Of a stretch of DNA of 64,000 nucleotides, positions 56,729 through 64,000 are shown piece after piece. Under the pieces are notes generated by a model that saw only the letters and a program-made list of their open reading frames with translations, did not search any database and was not told the DNA's origin. Within the stretch, counting starts at the first letter, position 1; every line of letters starts with the position of its first letter. This DNA is from JBFMAI01 sp040755725 (GTDB taxonomy: Bacteria > Planctomycetota > Phycisphaerae > UBA1845 > Fen-1342), in NCBI GenBank assembly GCA_040755725.1, contig JBFMAI010000040.1, positions 597,304-661,303 of the forward strand, read 5' to 3'. Made by a program: the position numbers and the translations under genes.

Positions 56729-56986
56729 ATGAACCCGCCGACTCCAACCGGTCCGACCCCGTCCAAGCCGCGGCGCAGCCCCTGCGCGAGCGGCGCAACA
56801 ACGGCGCTGCTGGCCATGCTCGCCTTGTCCGGCGCCCTACTCACCGGCTGCGGCGATGATCTGGCGCGCGAGTTCCGCCAAGCCGCCCTGGGCTCGATCG
56901 AGTCGGGTGTCCGGTCCATTGCGGACGGCCTGTTCGACGGGTTGTTCGCCATCGCCGAGCCGGACGCCGGCGAAACCACCGAGTGA
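56729..56986 (+). CDS. 85-residue small lipoprotein
   Basis: ATG at 56729 with GGAG seven bases upstream. Long polar n-region, hydrophobic core (TTALLAMLALSGALL), lipobox LLTGC, then an amphipathic helix (DDLAREFRQAALGSIESG) and GLFDGLFAIAEPD. A lipid-anchored peptide outside the membrane. It shares the layout of the three micropeptides at 44 kb, but with a canonical lipobox. Function unknown. Confidence 0.65.
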   Translation: MNPPTPTGPTPSKPRRSPCASGATTALLAMLALSGALLTGCGDDLAREFRQAALGSIESGVRSIADGLFDGLFAIAEPDAGETTE

Positions 56987-57031
56987 GCTTTCCTCACTCT
57001 CGACCTGGCCGTGGTCCCGGGACCGTGCGGG

Positions 57032-57103
57032 CGGGAGGGCGAAGCGCCCGCTGAGCCCCTGCTGGGTGGGGGGTTACGGCTCGGCAGGCGCTTCGCCCTC
57101 CCC
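57032..57103. repeat. GGGAGGGCGA/TCGCCCTCCC inverted repeat, copy C
   Basis: A perfect 16-bp stem: GGGAGGGCGAAGCGCC (57033-57048) with GGCGCTTCGCCCTCCC (57087-57102), plus inner GCTGAGCC/GGCTCGGC with one mismatch. The strongest of the three copies. Confidence 0.75.
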
Positions 57104-57194
57104 GGCGCCAAAGTCCGTTCGCCGCCCCGCGCGCGGGCGCGGCGTCGCGTGCTCGGTGGCCGAGCGGGGACCAGCGTTACGCACAGGACGCGCG

Positions 57195-57224
57195 TTGGCC
57201 TCGACCGACGTTTGCTCATACGAT
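57195..57224 (+). promoter_or_regulatory. Predicted mqnD promoter
   Basis: TTGGCC (57195-57200), an 18-base spacer and TACGAT (57219-57224). The leader is about 58 bases. Confidence 0.35.
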
Positions 57225-57288
57225 CTCGGCCGCGGGCGTAGGCGCGCGCAGCCAGCGGAGCGAGTGAGCCAGCGCGGCGAGGCGACGG

Positions 57289-58143
57289 ATGCACATACGA
57301 TTGGCGCACAGTCCCGACCCGGACGATGCGTTCATGTTCTGGGGGCTGGCGTGTGGGGCGGTCGATCCGGGTCCGTACCGATTCGAGCACGTGCTGGCCG
57401 ATATTCAGACGCTCAATGACGCGGCCGGCCGCGGGGAATACGAAGTCACCGCCATCAGCCTGCACGCGTACCCGTACGTCGCGGACCGCTATGCGCTGAC
57501 CTCCTGCGGGTGCAGTATGGGCGACGGCTACGGGCCGCTGCTGGTGACCCGTCGGCCGATGCGACCCGACGACCTGCGCGGGCGGGCCATCGCCGTCCCC
57601 GGGCGGACGACGACCGCGTTCCTGGTCCTGCAACTGGCGTTGGGGGCCGGGACGTTCGAGCCGCGCGTCGTCGCCTTCGACCGGATCTCCGACGCGGTCG
57701 GCGCGGGCGAGGTGGACGCCGGCCTCCTGATCCACGAGGGGCAACTGACCTATGCCCGCCAGGGGCTGCACACCGTCCTGGACCTGGGGGTCTGGTGGCA
57801 GCAGCGCACGGGGCTCCCGCTCCCGCTCGGCGGCAACGCGGTCCGCCGGGACCTGGGGCCGCGAGTCGGCCGCGAGCTGACGGGGCTGATGCGCCGGAGC
57901 ATCCGGTACGGCTTGGACCGCCGACCCGAGGCAGTGCGGTATGCGCTGCGTTTCGGGCGCGGGCTGGACGAGGGGCTGGCGGACCGGTTCGTGGGCATGT
58001 ACGTCAACGAGTGGACGCTGGACTACGGGCCGCGCGGCCGCGCGGCGGTCGCGCGCTTGCTCGAAGACGGGGCGGCGGCGGGTCTGGTTCCGCGCTGCCC
58101 GGCTCCGGATTTCGTCACGCCCGACGACCGGACGACGCCGTGA
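57289..58143 (+). CDS. mqnD: 1,4-dihydroxy-6-naphthoate synthase
   Basis: 284 residues. Late step of the futalosine menaquinone route: turns cyclic dehypoxanthine futalosine into dihydroxy-6-naphthoate. Seen: LAHSPDPDDAFMFWGLACG (family SPDxDDxFMF), ADIQTLNDAA, VTAISLHAYPYVADRYAL, GYGPLLV and LLIHEGQLTY with the conserved His. It has the periplasmic-binding-protein-like fold with no signal peptide. Its neighbour mtnP starts 79 bp downstream. Confidence 0.9.
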   Translation: MHIRLAHSPDPDDAFMFWGLACGAVDPGPYRFEHVLADIQTLNDAAGRGEYEVTAISLHAYPYVADRYALTSCGCSMGDGYGPLLVTRRPMRPDDLRGRAIAVPGRTTTAFLVLQLALGAGTFEPRVVAFDRISDAVGAGEVDAGLLIHEGQLTYARQGLHTVLDLGVWWQQRTGLPLPLGGNAVRRDLGPRVGRELTGLMRRSIRYGLDRRPEAVRYALRFGRGLDEGLADRFVGMYVNEWTLDYGPRGRAAVARLLEDGAAAGLVPRCPAPDFVTPDDRTTP

Positions 58144-58162
58144 TCCGCCCCGCCGCGGGGCG

Positions 58163-58168
58163 TATAAT
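58163..58168 (+). promoter_or_regulatory. -10 element upstream of mtnP
   Basis: Perfect TATAAT, 54 bases before the mtnP start. No good -35 box. A GC-rich palindrome (CGCCCCGC/GCGGGGCG) just upstream could end mqnD transcription. Confidence 0.4.
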
Positions 58169-58222
58169 GCCGCGCGGCGCGGCACGGGGGCCGGCGCGGT
58201 CCGGAGGCACGGAGAGTACGGC

Positions 58223-59101
58223 ATGATCGGCGTCATCGGCGGGACGGGGCTGGGCGAGACGTTGTTCGGCGTCACCGGCGGCCGGACCGTTGACATCGAC
58301 ACGCCCTACGGCAAGCCCAGCAGCCCCCTCCGAATCGTCAAGTGGCACGGGACCGACGTGGCCCTGTTGGCCCGTCACGGCGACGGGCACACGTTCAGCC
58401 CCACCAACGTACCGTACCGGGCGAACATCTACGCGCTGAAGGCGGTCGGCGTGACGCACGTGCTGGCCAGCGGCGCGGTGGGCTCGCTGCGGGAGCACAT
58501 CAAGCCGCGGGAGCTGGTCATCGTCGACCAGGTGATCGACAAGACCACCGCGCGGCCGTCGACGTTCTTTGACCAGGGGTTGGCGGTCCATGTCGAGTTC
58601 GCCACGCCCTTCTGCCCCGACCTGCGGGAGCTGCTGCTGTCGGTTGCCGGCCGCGTCGAAACGACCGTGCACGGCCGCGGCACCTACGTGTGCATGGAAG
58701 GCCCCGCGTTCAGCAGCGTCGCCGAGTCCCACATGCACCGGGCCTGGGACGGCGACGTGATCGGCATGACCGCGCTGCCCGAGGCCAAGCTGGCCCGCGA
58801 GGCCGAGCTGTCGTACGCCCTGGTCGCGCTGGTGACCGACTTCGACTGCTGGCGGCCCCAGGCCCCCGGCCGCAGCCGGCACGCCGTCCTCCAGGAGATC
58901 ATCGGCCACCTCAAGGCGGCCACGCTCAACGCCATGACACTCATGCGGGCCGCCATCGAGGCCTACGCGATCCACCCTCCGGGCCCCAGCCCGATCCATA
59001 CCGGGCTGGACTTGGCGGTCTGGACCGACCGCCGGCAGGTATCGCCGGAGGTCGCCGCGCGCTACGGCGTGTTGCTGGAGCGCTACCTGAAGTCCCATTG
59101 A
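58223..59101 (+). CDS. mtnP: S-methyl-5'-thioadenosine phosphorylase
   Basis: 292 residues from the ATG at 58223 (GGAGAG upstream). Splits methylthioadenosine to adenine and methylthioribose-1-P, the step before MtnA. Seen: IGVIGGTGLGETLF, LARHGDGHTFSPTNVPYRANI with the phosphate His, YVCMEGPAFSSVAES, IGMTALPEAKLAREAEL and TDFDCW, all of the MTAP type and not of the purine phosphorylase type. The stop overlaps a candidate TTG start of recJ. Confidence 0.93.
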   Translation: MIGVIGGTGLGETLFGVTGGRTVDIDTPYGKPSSPLRIVKWHGTDVALLARHGDGHTFSPTNVPYRANIYALKAVGVTHVLASGAVGSLREHIKPRELVIVDQVIDKTTARPSTFFDQGLAVHVEFATPFCPDLRELLLSVAGRVETTVHGRGTYVCMEGPAFSSVAESHMHRAWDGDVIGMTALPEAKLAREAELSYALVALVTDFDCWRPQAPGRSRHAVLQEIIGHLKAATLNAMTLMRAAIEAYAIHPPGPSPIHTGLDLAVWTDRRQVSPEVAARYGVLLERYLKSH

Positions 59102-60900
59102 CGGCGCGCCCGGCGCCGTGGGCTCGCGCGCCGTCTTTCGTGCGGAGGACCGGCCCGATCGCCACGACCAACCACCAACGCGAGTGGATCGTCGCCGCTC
59201 CCCATCCGCGACGGGCCGAGCTGGCCCGGCAGGTGGGCATCGCGCCGCTGCTGGCGCAACTGCTCCTGAACCGCGGCGTGAACGACCCCGGCGACGTGCG
59301 CCCGTTCCTGTGTCCCGACTTCCGCGCGCTGCTGCCGCCCGAGACCTTGCCGGGCGCGACCGCTGCCGCCGGCCGGCTGCTGGCCGCCGTCAAAGACCGC
59401 CGGCGCATCGTCATCTACGGCGATTACGACGTGGACGGGATCACCGCCACCGCGATTCTGTGGCACGCGCTGCGTCTGTGCGGCGCCGACGTGGATTTCT
59501 ATGTGCCCAGCCGGCTGGAGGAAGGCTACGGCGTCAACGCGGACGCGGTCGAGCGTCTGGCCGCCGACGGCGCCCGTGTGCTCGTCACGGTGGATTGCGG
59601 GATCACGGCAGTGGCGGAGGCGCGGCGGGCAGCGGCCCTCGGCCTGGAAGTCATCATCACCGACCATCACGAGCCGCACGCCGAGTTGCCGACGGCGGCC
59701 GTGATCGCACACCCGCGGGTGGGCGGCGGGAGTCCCAACCCGGACCTCTCGGGAGCGGGCGTGGCGTTAAAGATCGCCTGGGCGTTGGCGCAGGGTGCGT
59801 GCGGGACGACGCGCGTAACACCCGCGTTCCGCGAGTTCCTGGTCGAGGCGACCGCGTTGGCGGCCCTCGGGCTGATCGCCGACGTCGTCCCACTGACGGG
59901 CGAGAACCGCATCATCGCCAGCTTCGGGCTGCGGCGCCTGCCGGACACGACCAATCCCGGGCTACGGGCCCTGATTGGCGTAGCCAAGCTCACCAACAAG
60001 CGGTCGTACGACGACTACGACGTGGGCTTCCTGCTCGCCCCCCGCCTGAACGCCATCGGTCGCATGGGGCACGCCCGGCTCGCCGTCGAGCTGCTGACCC
60101 GCGCCGATGCGGCCCGCGCCGCCGAGATCGCCGCCACGCTGGACGCCGAGAACCGGCGGCGGCAGGAGGTCGAGCGGCGGATCATGAAGCAGGCCGAGGC
60201 CCTGGTCGTGGAGCGCGGGTTCCACCGCGAGAGCTGTCGGGGCATCGTGCTCGCCAACCCGCAGTGGCACCCGGGCGTCATCGGCATCGTCGCGTCGCGT
60301 CTGGTCGACCGCTTCCAACGTCCCACCGTGCTCATCGCCCTGGAGGCCGGCGAGGGCCAGGGTTCCGGCCGCAGCGTCCGCCACTTCCCCCTGCACGAAG
60401 TCCTGGAGGCGTGCTCGGCGCAACTGCTGAGCTACGGGGGCCACGCGATGGCGGCCGGCGTCCGACTGCGGGCCGACCAGGTCGGGGCGTTCACGACCGC
60501 GTTTCAGGCCGAGGCGGCCCGCCGCCTGACGCCCGCGGACCTGCGCCCCAAGCTGCACCTGGACGACGAGGTGGAGCTCGTCGACCTGACGACGGAGGTC
60601 GTCGAGACGATCCTGAAGCTGGCCCCGTTTGGAACCGGCAACCCCCGGCCGCGGTTGGCCACCGGCGAGGTGGAGCTGGTTGAGGAACCGCGCGTCATCG
60701 GCCAGGCCGGCACCCACCTCCAGTTCACCGTGCGGCAGGACGCCGCCTACCGCAAGGCCATCGCGTTCGGCCAGGGCAGCCGCGCCGCGGAGCTGGCCGA
60801 GCACCGCCGGCTGCGGGTGGCCTTTGAGCCCATCTTGAACGAGTGGAACGGGCAGCGCAAGGTCGAGCTGAAGGTCATCGACTGGAAGCCCGCCTCCTGA
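59098..60900 (+). CDS. recJ: Single-stranded-DNA exonuclease RecJ
   Basis: 600 residues if the start is the TTG at 59098, which overlaps the mtnP stop (TTGA); a GTG at 59140 is the other candidate, and neither has a strong ribosome site. A 5'-3' ssDNA exonuclease acting in recombination and repair. The DHH motifs are GDYDVDGITATAIL (near 106), TVDCGITAVAEA and ITDHHEPHAELP, then PRLNAIGRMGHARLAVELL. The DHHA1 part (GRSVRHFPLHEVLEAC, SYGGHAMAAGVRL) and the OB domain at the end are complete. Confidence 0.93.
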   Translation: MTARPAPWARAPSFVRRTGPIATTNHQREWIVAAPHPRRAELARQVGIAPLLAQLLLNRGVNDPGDVRPFLCPDFRALLPPETLPGATAAAGRLLAAVKDRRRIVIYGDYDVDGITATAILWHALRLCGADVDFYVPSRLEEGYGVNADAVERLAADGARVLVTVDCGITAVAEARRAAALGLEVIITDHHEPHAELPTAAVIAHPRVGGGSPNPDLSGAGVALKIAWALAQGACGTTRVTPAFREFLVEATALAALGLIADVVPLTGENRIIASFGLRRLPDTTNPGLRALIGVAKLTNKRSYDDYDVGFLLAPRLNAIGRMGHARLAVELLTRADAARAAEIAATLDAENRRRQEVERRIMKQAEALVVERGFHRESCRGIVLANPQWHPGVIGIVASRLVDRFQRPTVLIALEAGEGQGSGRSVRHFPLHEVLEACSAQLLSYGGHAMAAGVRLRADQVGAFTTAFQAEAARRLTPADLRPKLHLDDEVELVDLTTEVVETILKLAPFGTGNPRPRLATGEVELVEEPRVIGQAGTHLQFTVRQDAAYRKAIAFGQGSRAAELAEHRRLRVAFEPILNEWNGQRKVELKVIDWKPAS

Positions 60901-61065
60901 AGACGATGCCGGCGACGTGCCGCCCGCACACCCCGCCGAGCACCCCGTCCGCGCGCGGCCCGCCTTTCTCCCCCGAAGATCGGTAGAATGCATTGGCGCG
61001 AAGGCTTCCGGCCGGCACGTGGGCGCCGGTTCGCGCGGCCGTCGTAGGTCGAACGAGGACCACCA

Positions 61066-62472
61066 GTGAATGCTACGGGTTACTTGCGAATGGGACGGTT
61101 TCTGGCGCTGTGGCTCCCGCTGGCAGCCGTGGCGGCGACGGCGCAGTGGGACCCGCCGCAGGGACAATGGGGCAAGACCGACCCGCGCGACGTGCGCGTG
61201 ATGACCTACAACATCTACGACCACATCTGCCGCAACGCCGACAAGTCGGAGACCGCCAAGCCCTGGCACGCCCTGGCCCGCCTCGTCGCCGCGCTGCGGC
61301 CGGACGTGCTCCTGCTCCAGGAGGCCGGCGACAACGACGGCAACGGAACGCCCGGCGGCCTGGACTCCGTCGCGCAGCTCGAACGCACACTGGACCTGTT
61401 CCTTCACGGCGGCATTGACCCGTTTCTCCCCGGCGGGCCGGTCGGCGCCTATGTTCAGAAGTACGCCCCCGGCTACGACCTGCCGTTCATCTTCGTCAGC
61501 CCCCTTAACGACGGCTACAACCGCAACGTCCTGCTCAGCCGCTTCCCGTTCGGCGATCTCAACGGCGACGGCCTCGCCACCCGCGGCGATATCAGCGGTA
61601 TCCTACCCGACCTGTACGCCCCGGGCGGCAACGGCGGCATTCGCGGGTTCCTGTTCGTCGAGCTGGACCTGCCGGACCTGGACTACGCCGGCGACCTGGT
61701 GGTCGGCGGGGCGCACCTCAAGGCCGGCCAGACGCAGAGCGACAAAGACGAGCGCGAGCGGGCCGCCCGCAATGTGGCCTACTACGTGGACTACCTGTTC
61801 AACGGCGGCGGCACCGGGGTCCCCGACCCGCGCGGCAAGATCATGGACAACCCACCCGCCACGCGCATCCTCGACGCCGACACCCCCGTGGTTCTCGGGG
61901 GCGACTGGAACGAGGACGAACTCACCAACGGCCGCAAGGGCCCCGCCGAGTGGCTCGTCACCGCCGAACTGCTCGGCGGAACCGACGGCACCGACCGCGA
62001 TCGTAGCGACGCCACCTACGACGCGTCGGTCGAGCCCTACACCGGCAGCCGCGCCACCCAGGCGAACGGCTACAAGTATGACCACCTCGCGTGGCAGGAC
62101 AGCATCGCCACGCTGCGCCGCTCGTTCGTGTTCTACTCGAACAGCCTGGCGGCGGCGCCGGCGTGGCTGCCGCCGGAGTTGGCGGGTTATCCCCCGCCGT
62201 ACGATGCCAGCCGCACGGCCTCCGATCACCGTCCGGTCATTGCCGATTTCGTCCTGCCGCCGCCCACCTGGCCGAAAGGCGACCTGAATTGCGACGGGCG
62301 GGTGGACTTCGGCGACATCAATCCTTTCGTGCTGGCGTTGTCGAACCCCGCCGGCTACCAGGTGCTTTACCCCGGGTGCCCGCTACTCAACGGCGACATC
62401 AACAGCGACGGCCGCTTCGATTTCGGGGACATCAACCCGTTCGTTGCGCTGCTGGCCAACCCCCTCCGATGA
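61066..62472 (+). CDS. Secreted endonuclease/exonuclease/phosphatase-family protein with paired dockerin-like repeats
   Basis: 468 residues from the GTG at 61066 (GAGGAC upstream); the ATG at 61090 is the alternative. Signal peptide ends at ATAQ. EEP motifs: RVMTYNIYD, LLLQEAGDN, VVLGGDWNEDEL and ASDHRPVIADF, so a metal-dependent DNase I-like or phosphodiesterase fold; the substrate is unknown. The last 60 residues form two dockerin-like units (GDLNCDGRVDFGDINPFV and GDINSDGRFDFGDINPFV), the same type as in the BNR protein at 14 kb. Confidence 0.88.
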   Translation: MNATGYLRMGRFLALWLPLAAVAATAQWDPPQGQWGKTDPRDVRVMTYNIYDHICRNADKSETAKPWHALARLVAALRPDVLLLQEAGDNDGNGTPGGLDSVAQLERTLDLFLHGGIDPFLPGGPVGAYVQKYAPGYDLPFIFVSPLNDGYNRNVLLSRFPFGDLNGDGLATRGDISGILPDLYAPGGNGGIRGFLFVELDLPDLDYAGDLVVGGAHLKAGQTQSDKDERERAARNVAYYVDYLFNGGGTGVPDPRGKIMDNPPATRILDADTPVVLGGDWNEDELTNGRKGPAEWLVTAELLGGTDGTDRDRSDATYDASVEPYTGSRATQANGYKYDHLAWQDSIATLRRSFVFYSNSLAAAPAWLPPELAGYPPPYDASRTASDHRPVIADFVLPPPTWPKGDLNCDGRVDFGDINPFVLALSNPAGYQVLYPGCPLLNGDINSDGRFDFGDINPFVALLANPLR

Positions 62473-62527
62473 GCGGTGCGCTGCCCCGGCGCTGTCGGCT
62501 CCCGGCCCCGCGCCCAGCGCGAGCCGG

Positions 62528-63718
62528 TCACAACCACGCTCCGGTCGGCCCATTGATCAACGTCGGATCCTTGGCCAGCCGGCGGGCCGTGTCCACCGTG
62601 ATCCGCCCTTCCTTGACCAGCCGCTGCAAGTCCTCATCGAGCGTGATCATGCCGTCGCGCTTGCCCGTTTGCAGGGCGGATTCGAGCATCTCGATCTTCC
62701 CCGCCCGGATGGCGGCCTGCACCGGCTGGTTGGCGTGCAGCACCTCCAGGGCCAGCACGCGCTTCTCGCCCGCGTCCGCCGCCGGCAGCAGGTGCTGGCA
62801 CACCACCGACCGCAGGCTCATCGCCAACTGGCTGCGGATGTCATCCTGCGATTCCTGCGGGAAGATGTCGGCCAGGCGCGTGATCGCCCCCTTCGCATCG
62901 CGCGTGTGCAGCGTCGCTAGGATCAGGTGCCCGGTCTCGGCGGCACTGAGAGCAATCTGCGCCGTCTCGCGGTCCCGAATCTCGCCCACCAGGATGACGT
63001 CGGGGTCCTGACGCAAACCATGCTTGAGCCCGTCCGCGAACGAATCCACGTCGCGTCCGACCTCCCGCTGCGTAACGATGCCGCCGGCCCCCGGGGGATG
63101 CAGGTACTCGATCGGTTCCTCCACCGTGAGCACCCGCTTGCTGTGGTCCTGGCGCAGCAAGTGAACCAGCGCCGCGAGCGTGGCGGTCTTGCCCGAGCCG
63201 ACCACGCCGGTGATCACCACCAGCCCGTTCGCGTGCGCGATCAGTCGCTCCGCCAGCTCCGGCGGGAAACCGAGCCATTCCAAGGTCGGTATCTCGTGCG
63301 GAATGTAACGCAAACACGCGCACCACTGCCCCTGCGCCAGGTAGACGCTCGCCCGAAACCGGCACTCCCGGCCGCGATACGCCACCGACAGCGAGCAGTC
63401 CATGTCCTTCTGACGATCCATCCGCGAGCGCAAACGATCCGGTAGTATCATCTCGACGAGCCGACGCGTTCGTTCGCCATCCAGCACGTCCGAATCGGCA
63501 GCTTGCAGTCGCCCGTGGACGCGGAATGTCGGCGCGAAGCCGGGAACAAGGTGGAGGTCCGAGGCCTCCAATTCCACTGCCTGCTCCAACCAAGTGACCA
63601 GTTCGCCCGATGGCACCGCCGACTCCATCGCGCCGTTACCGTTCCCGGTACTCGCCAAGTTCACGGAGGCCCGGTCAAGCGGCTCCGGCTCCAACTCACT
63701 CAGGTCGATGTCCAGCAT
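62528..63718 (-). CDS. PilT/PilU-like type IV pilus retraction ATPase
   Basis: 396 residues. Hexameric ATPase of the GspE/PilT family in the cytoplasm at the pilus base. Seen: the N-domain SDLHLVPGFAPTFRVHGRL, Walker A TGVVGSGKTATL (near 170; usual GPTGSGKST), the Asp box VEEPIEYLH, Walker B DPDVILVGEIRDRET and the His box LATLHTRDAKGAI. The N-terminus has about 40 extra residues. No other pilus gene is in the window. Convergent with the EEP gene. Confidence 0.9.
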   Translation of the reverse strand: MLDIDLSELEPEPLDRASVNLASTGNGNGAMESAVPSGELVTWLEQAVELEASDLHLVPGFAPTFRVHGRLQAADSDVLDGERTRRLVEMILPDRLRSRMDRQKDMDCSLSVAYRGRECRFRASVYLAQGQWCACLRYIPHEIPTLEWLGFPPELAERLIAHANGLVVITGVVGSGKTATLAALVHLLRQDHSKRVLTVEEPIEYLHPPGAGGIVTQREVGRDVDSFADGLKHGLRQDPDVILVGEIRDRETAQIALSAAETGHLILATLHTRDAKGAITRLADIFPQESQDDIRSQLAMSLRSVVCQHLLPAADAGEKRVLALEVLHANQPVQAAIRAGKIEMLESALQTGKRDGMITLDEDLQRLVKEGRITVDTARRLAKDPTLINGPTGAWL

Positions 63719-63873
63719 TGTAGCCTTCGCCTCGACACCCGCCGCGCCGGTGTCTCACGGGCCGCGGTCGATCCAACCGCCCCCGCCGGTCTACCCGCCC
63801 TTCTACCCTCTCGGCAGCGTCCGGTTGCGGCCTGATGCGGTGTGCCCGGCTTCCCCCCATCCCGCGCAAAGGC

Positions 63874-63909
63874 CCGGCACCGGGCCCGCGATGACGGACC
63901 CGGTGCCGG
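63874..63909 (-). terminator. Hairpin terminator for a gene beyond the right edge
   Basis: CCGGCACCGGG (63874-63884) with CCCGGTGCCGG (63899-63909), perfect 11 bp. On the minus strand the stem is followed by GCCTTTGCG. It lies 28 bp past a possible stop at 63937. Confidence 0.45.
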
Positions 63910-63936
63910 AGTCGATTCGTCGGCTGGACCGACGAC

Positions 63937-64000
63937 TTACGTCACTCTCCGCACGCCCCACGGCCGGTACGCCACTCGGTCGCCAAAGGCGAGCGGGGGC
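63937..64000 (-). CDS. Possible C-terminus of a minus-strand gene running off the window
   Basis: A frame entering from the right encodes PPLAFGDRVAYRPWGVRRVT and then stops (TAA, 63939-63937). The hairpin 28 bp further on supports a gene end. Too short to assign. Confidence 0.3.
   Translation of the reverse strand, partial: PPLAFGDRVAYRPWGVRRVT

Larger units (their letters stand above)
56987..57288. other. Non-coding stretch before mqnD
   Basis: 302 bases. It holds the long hairpin repeat copy C (57032-57103) and a predicted promoter (57195-57224). Nothing else recognised. Confidence 0.45.

Noticed and set aside
58690..59097. N-terminal extension of recJ inside mtnP
   Set aside because: The frame is open, but its sequence there is an out-of-frame read of mtnP and unlike RecJ.
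63891..64000. Plus-strand ATG frame at the right edge
   Set aside because: No ribosome site and it starts inside a hairpin; the minus-strand gene end fits the hairpin better.

Overview
This is a 64 kb stretch of a very GC-rich bacterial chromosome. The best fit is an environmental Planctomycetota, probably Phycisphaerae-like. The reasons are a SecD-SecF fusion of about 1250 residues, two secreted proteins ending in paired dockerin-like repeats (core DFGDINPFV), a planctomycete-style ECF sigma factor, a small MJ0042-like zinc ribbon, many TPR proteins and a PurS-PurL fusion. This placement is inferred from gene content. No rRNA, tRNA or CRISPR array was seen. About 60 protein genes are listed; most are ordinary housekeeping genes, mixed with planctomycete hypotheticals.

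Layout. 1-5 kb: a partial membrane protein, purN, and three neighbouring regulators built from c-di-GMP parts (PilZ-receiver-Hpt-like, HDOD-GGDEF, pseudo-receiver-HD-GYP). 5-13 kb: an ABC-2 permease, an ArnT-like GT39 transferase whose frame runs 474 bp antisense into the permease gene, NAD(P)HX epimerase, recA with a basic tail, and an HtrA protease. 13-19 kb: secreted and lipid-anchored proteins, a BNR/dockerin protein whose 5' end carries an inserted repeat, a MITE-like element, a hydrolase, a methyltransferase and an acetyltransferase. 19.5-21 kb: a parB locus with two parS-like sites and a 20-bp tandem repeat that repeats a TTGACA box upstream of parB. 21-37 kb: a phosphatase, lipoprotein, holA, TPR proteins, an M61-like peptidase, a PHP phosphoesterase, trkH-trkA, a NYN protein, PilZ, TPR proteins, a zinc ribbon and a half-length UvrA. 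37-46 kb: a DUF971 protein, accA, the PurS-PurS-PurL fusion, mtnA, and three tiny lipoprotein-like genes directly upstream of an ECF sigma factor. 46-64 kb: a LysM protein, SecDF, a Cys-rich TPR protein, a tripeptidyl-peptidase-II-like subtilase, dprA, a small lipoprotein, mqnD, mtnP, recJ, a secreted EEP-family enzyme with dockerin repeats, and a PilT-like ATPase.

How the genes relate. purN and purL serve purine synthesis. mtnA and mtnP are the two opening steps of methionine salvage. mqnD points to futalosine-route menaquinone. recA, recJ, dprA, half-uvrA and holA cover recombination, repair, DNA uptake and replication. The GGDEF, HD-GYP and PilZ genes form a c-di-GMP set. At least three short dispersed hairpin repeats recur (a CCTCCC/GGGAGG family, a GGGAGGGCGA/TCGCCCTCCC family, and a CACCACAGAGGC inverted pair). 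One repeat lies inside a coding sequence ahead of the signal peptide.

Most promising for follow-up: the three micro-lipoproteins plus sigma factor, the parB/parS/tandem-promoter arrangement, the single-module UvrA, and the repeat inserted into the BNR protein gene.
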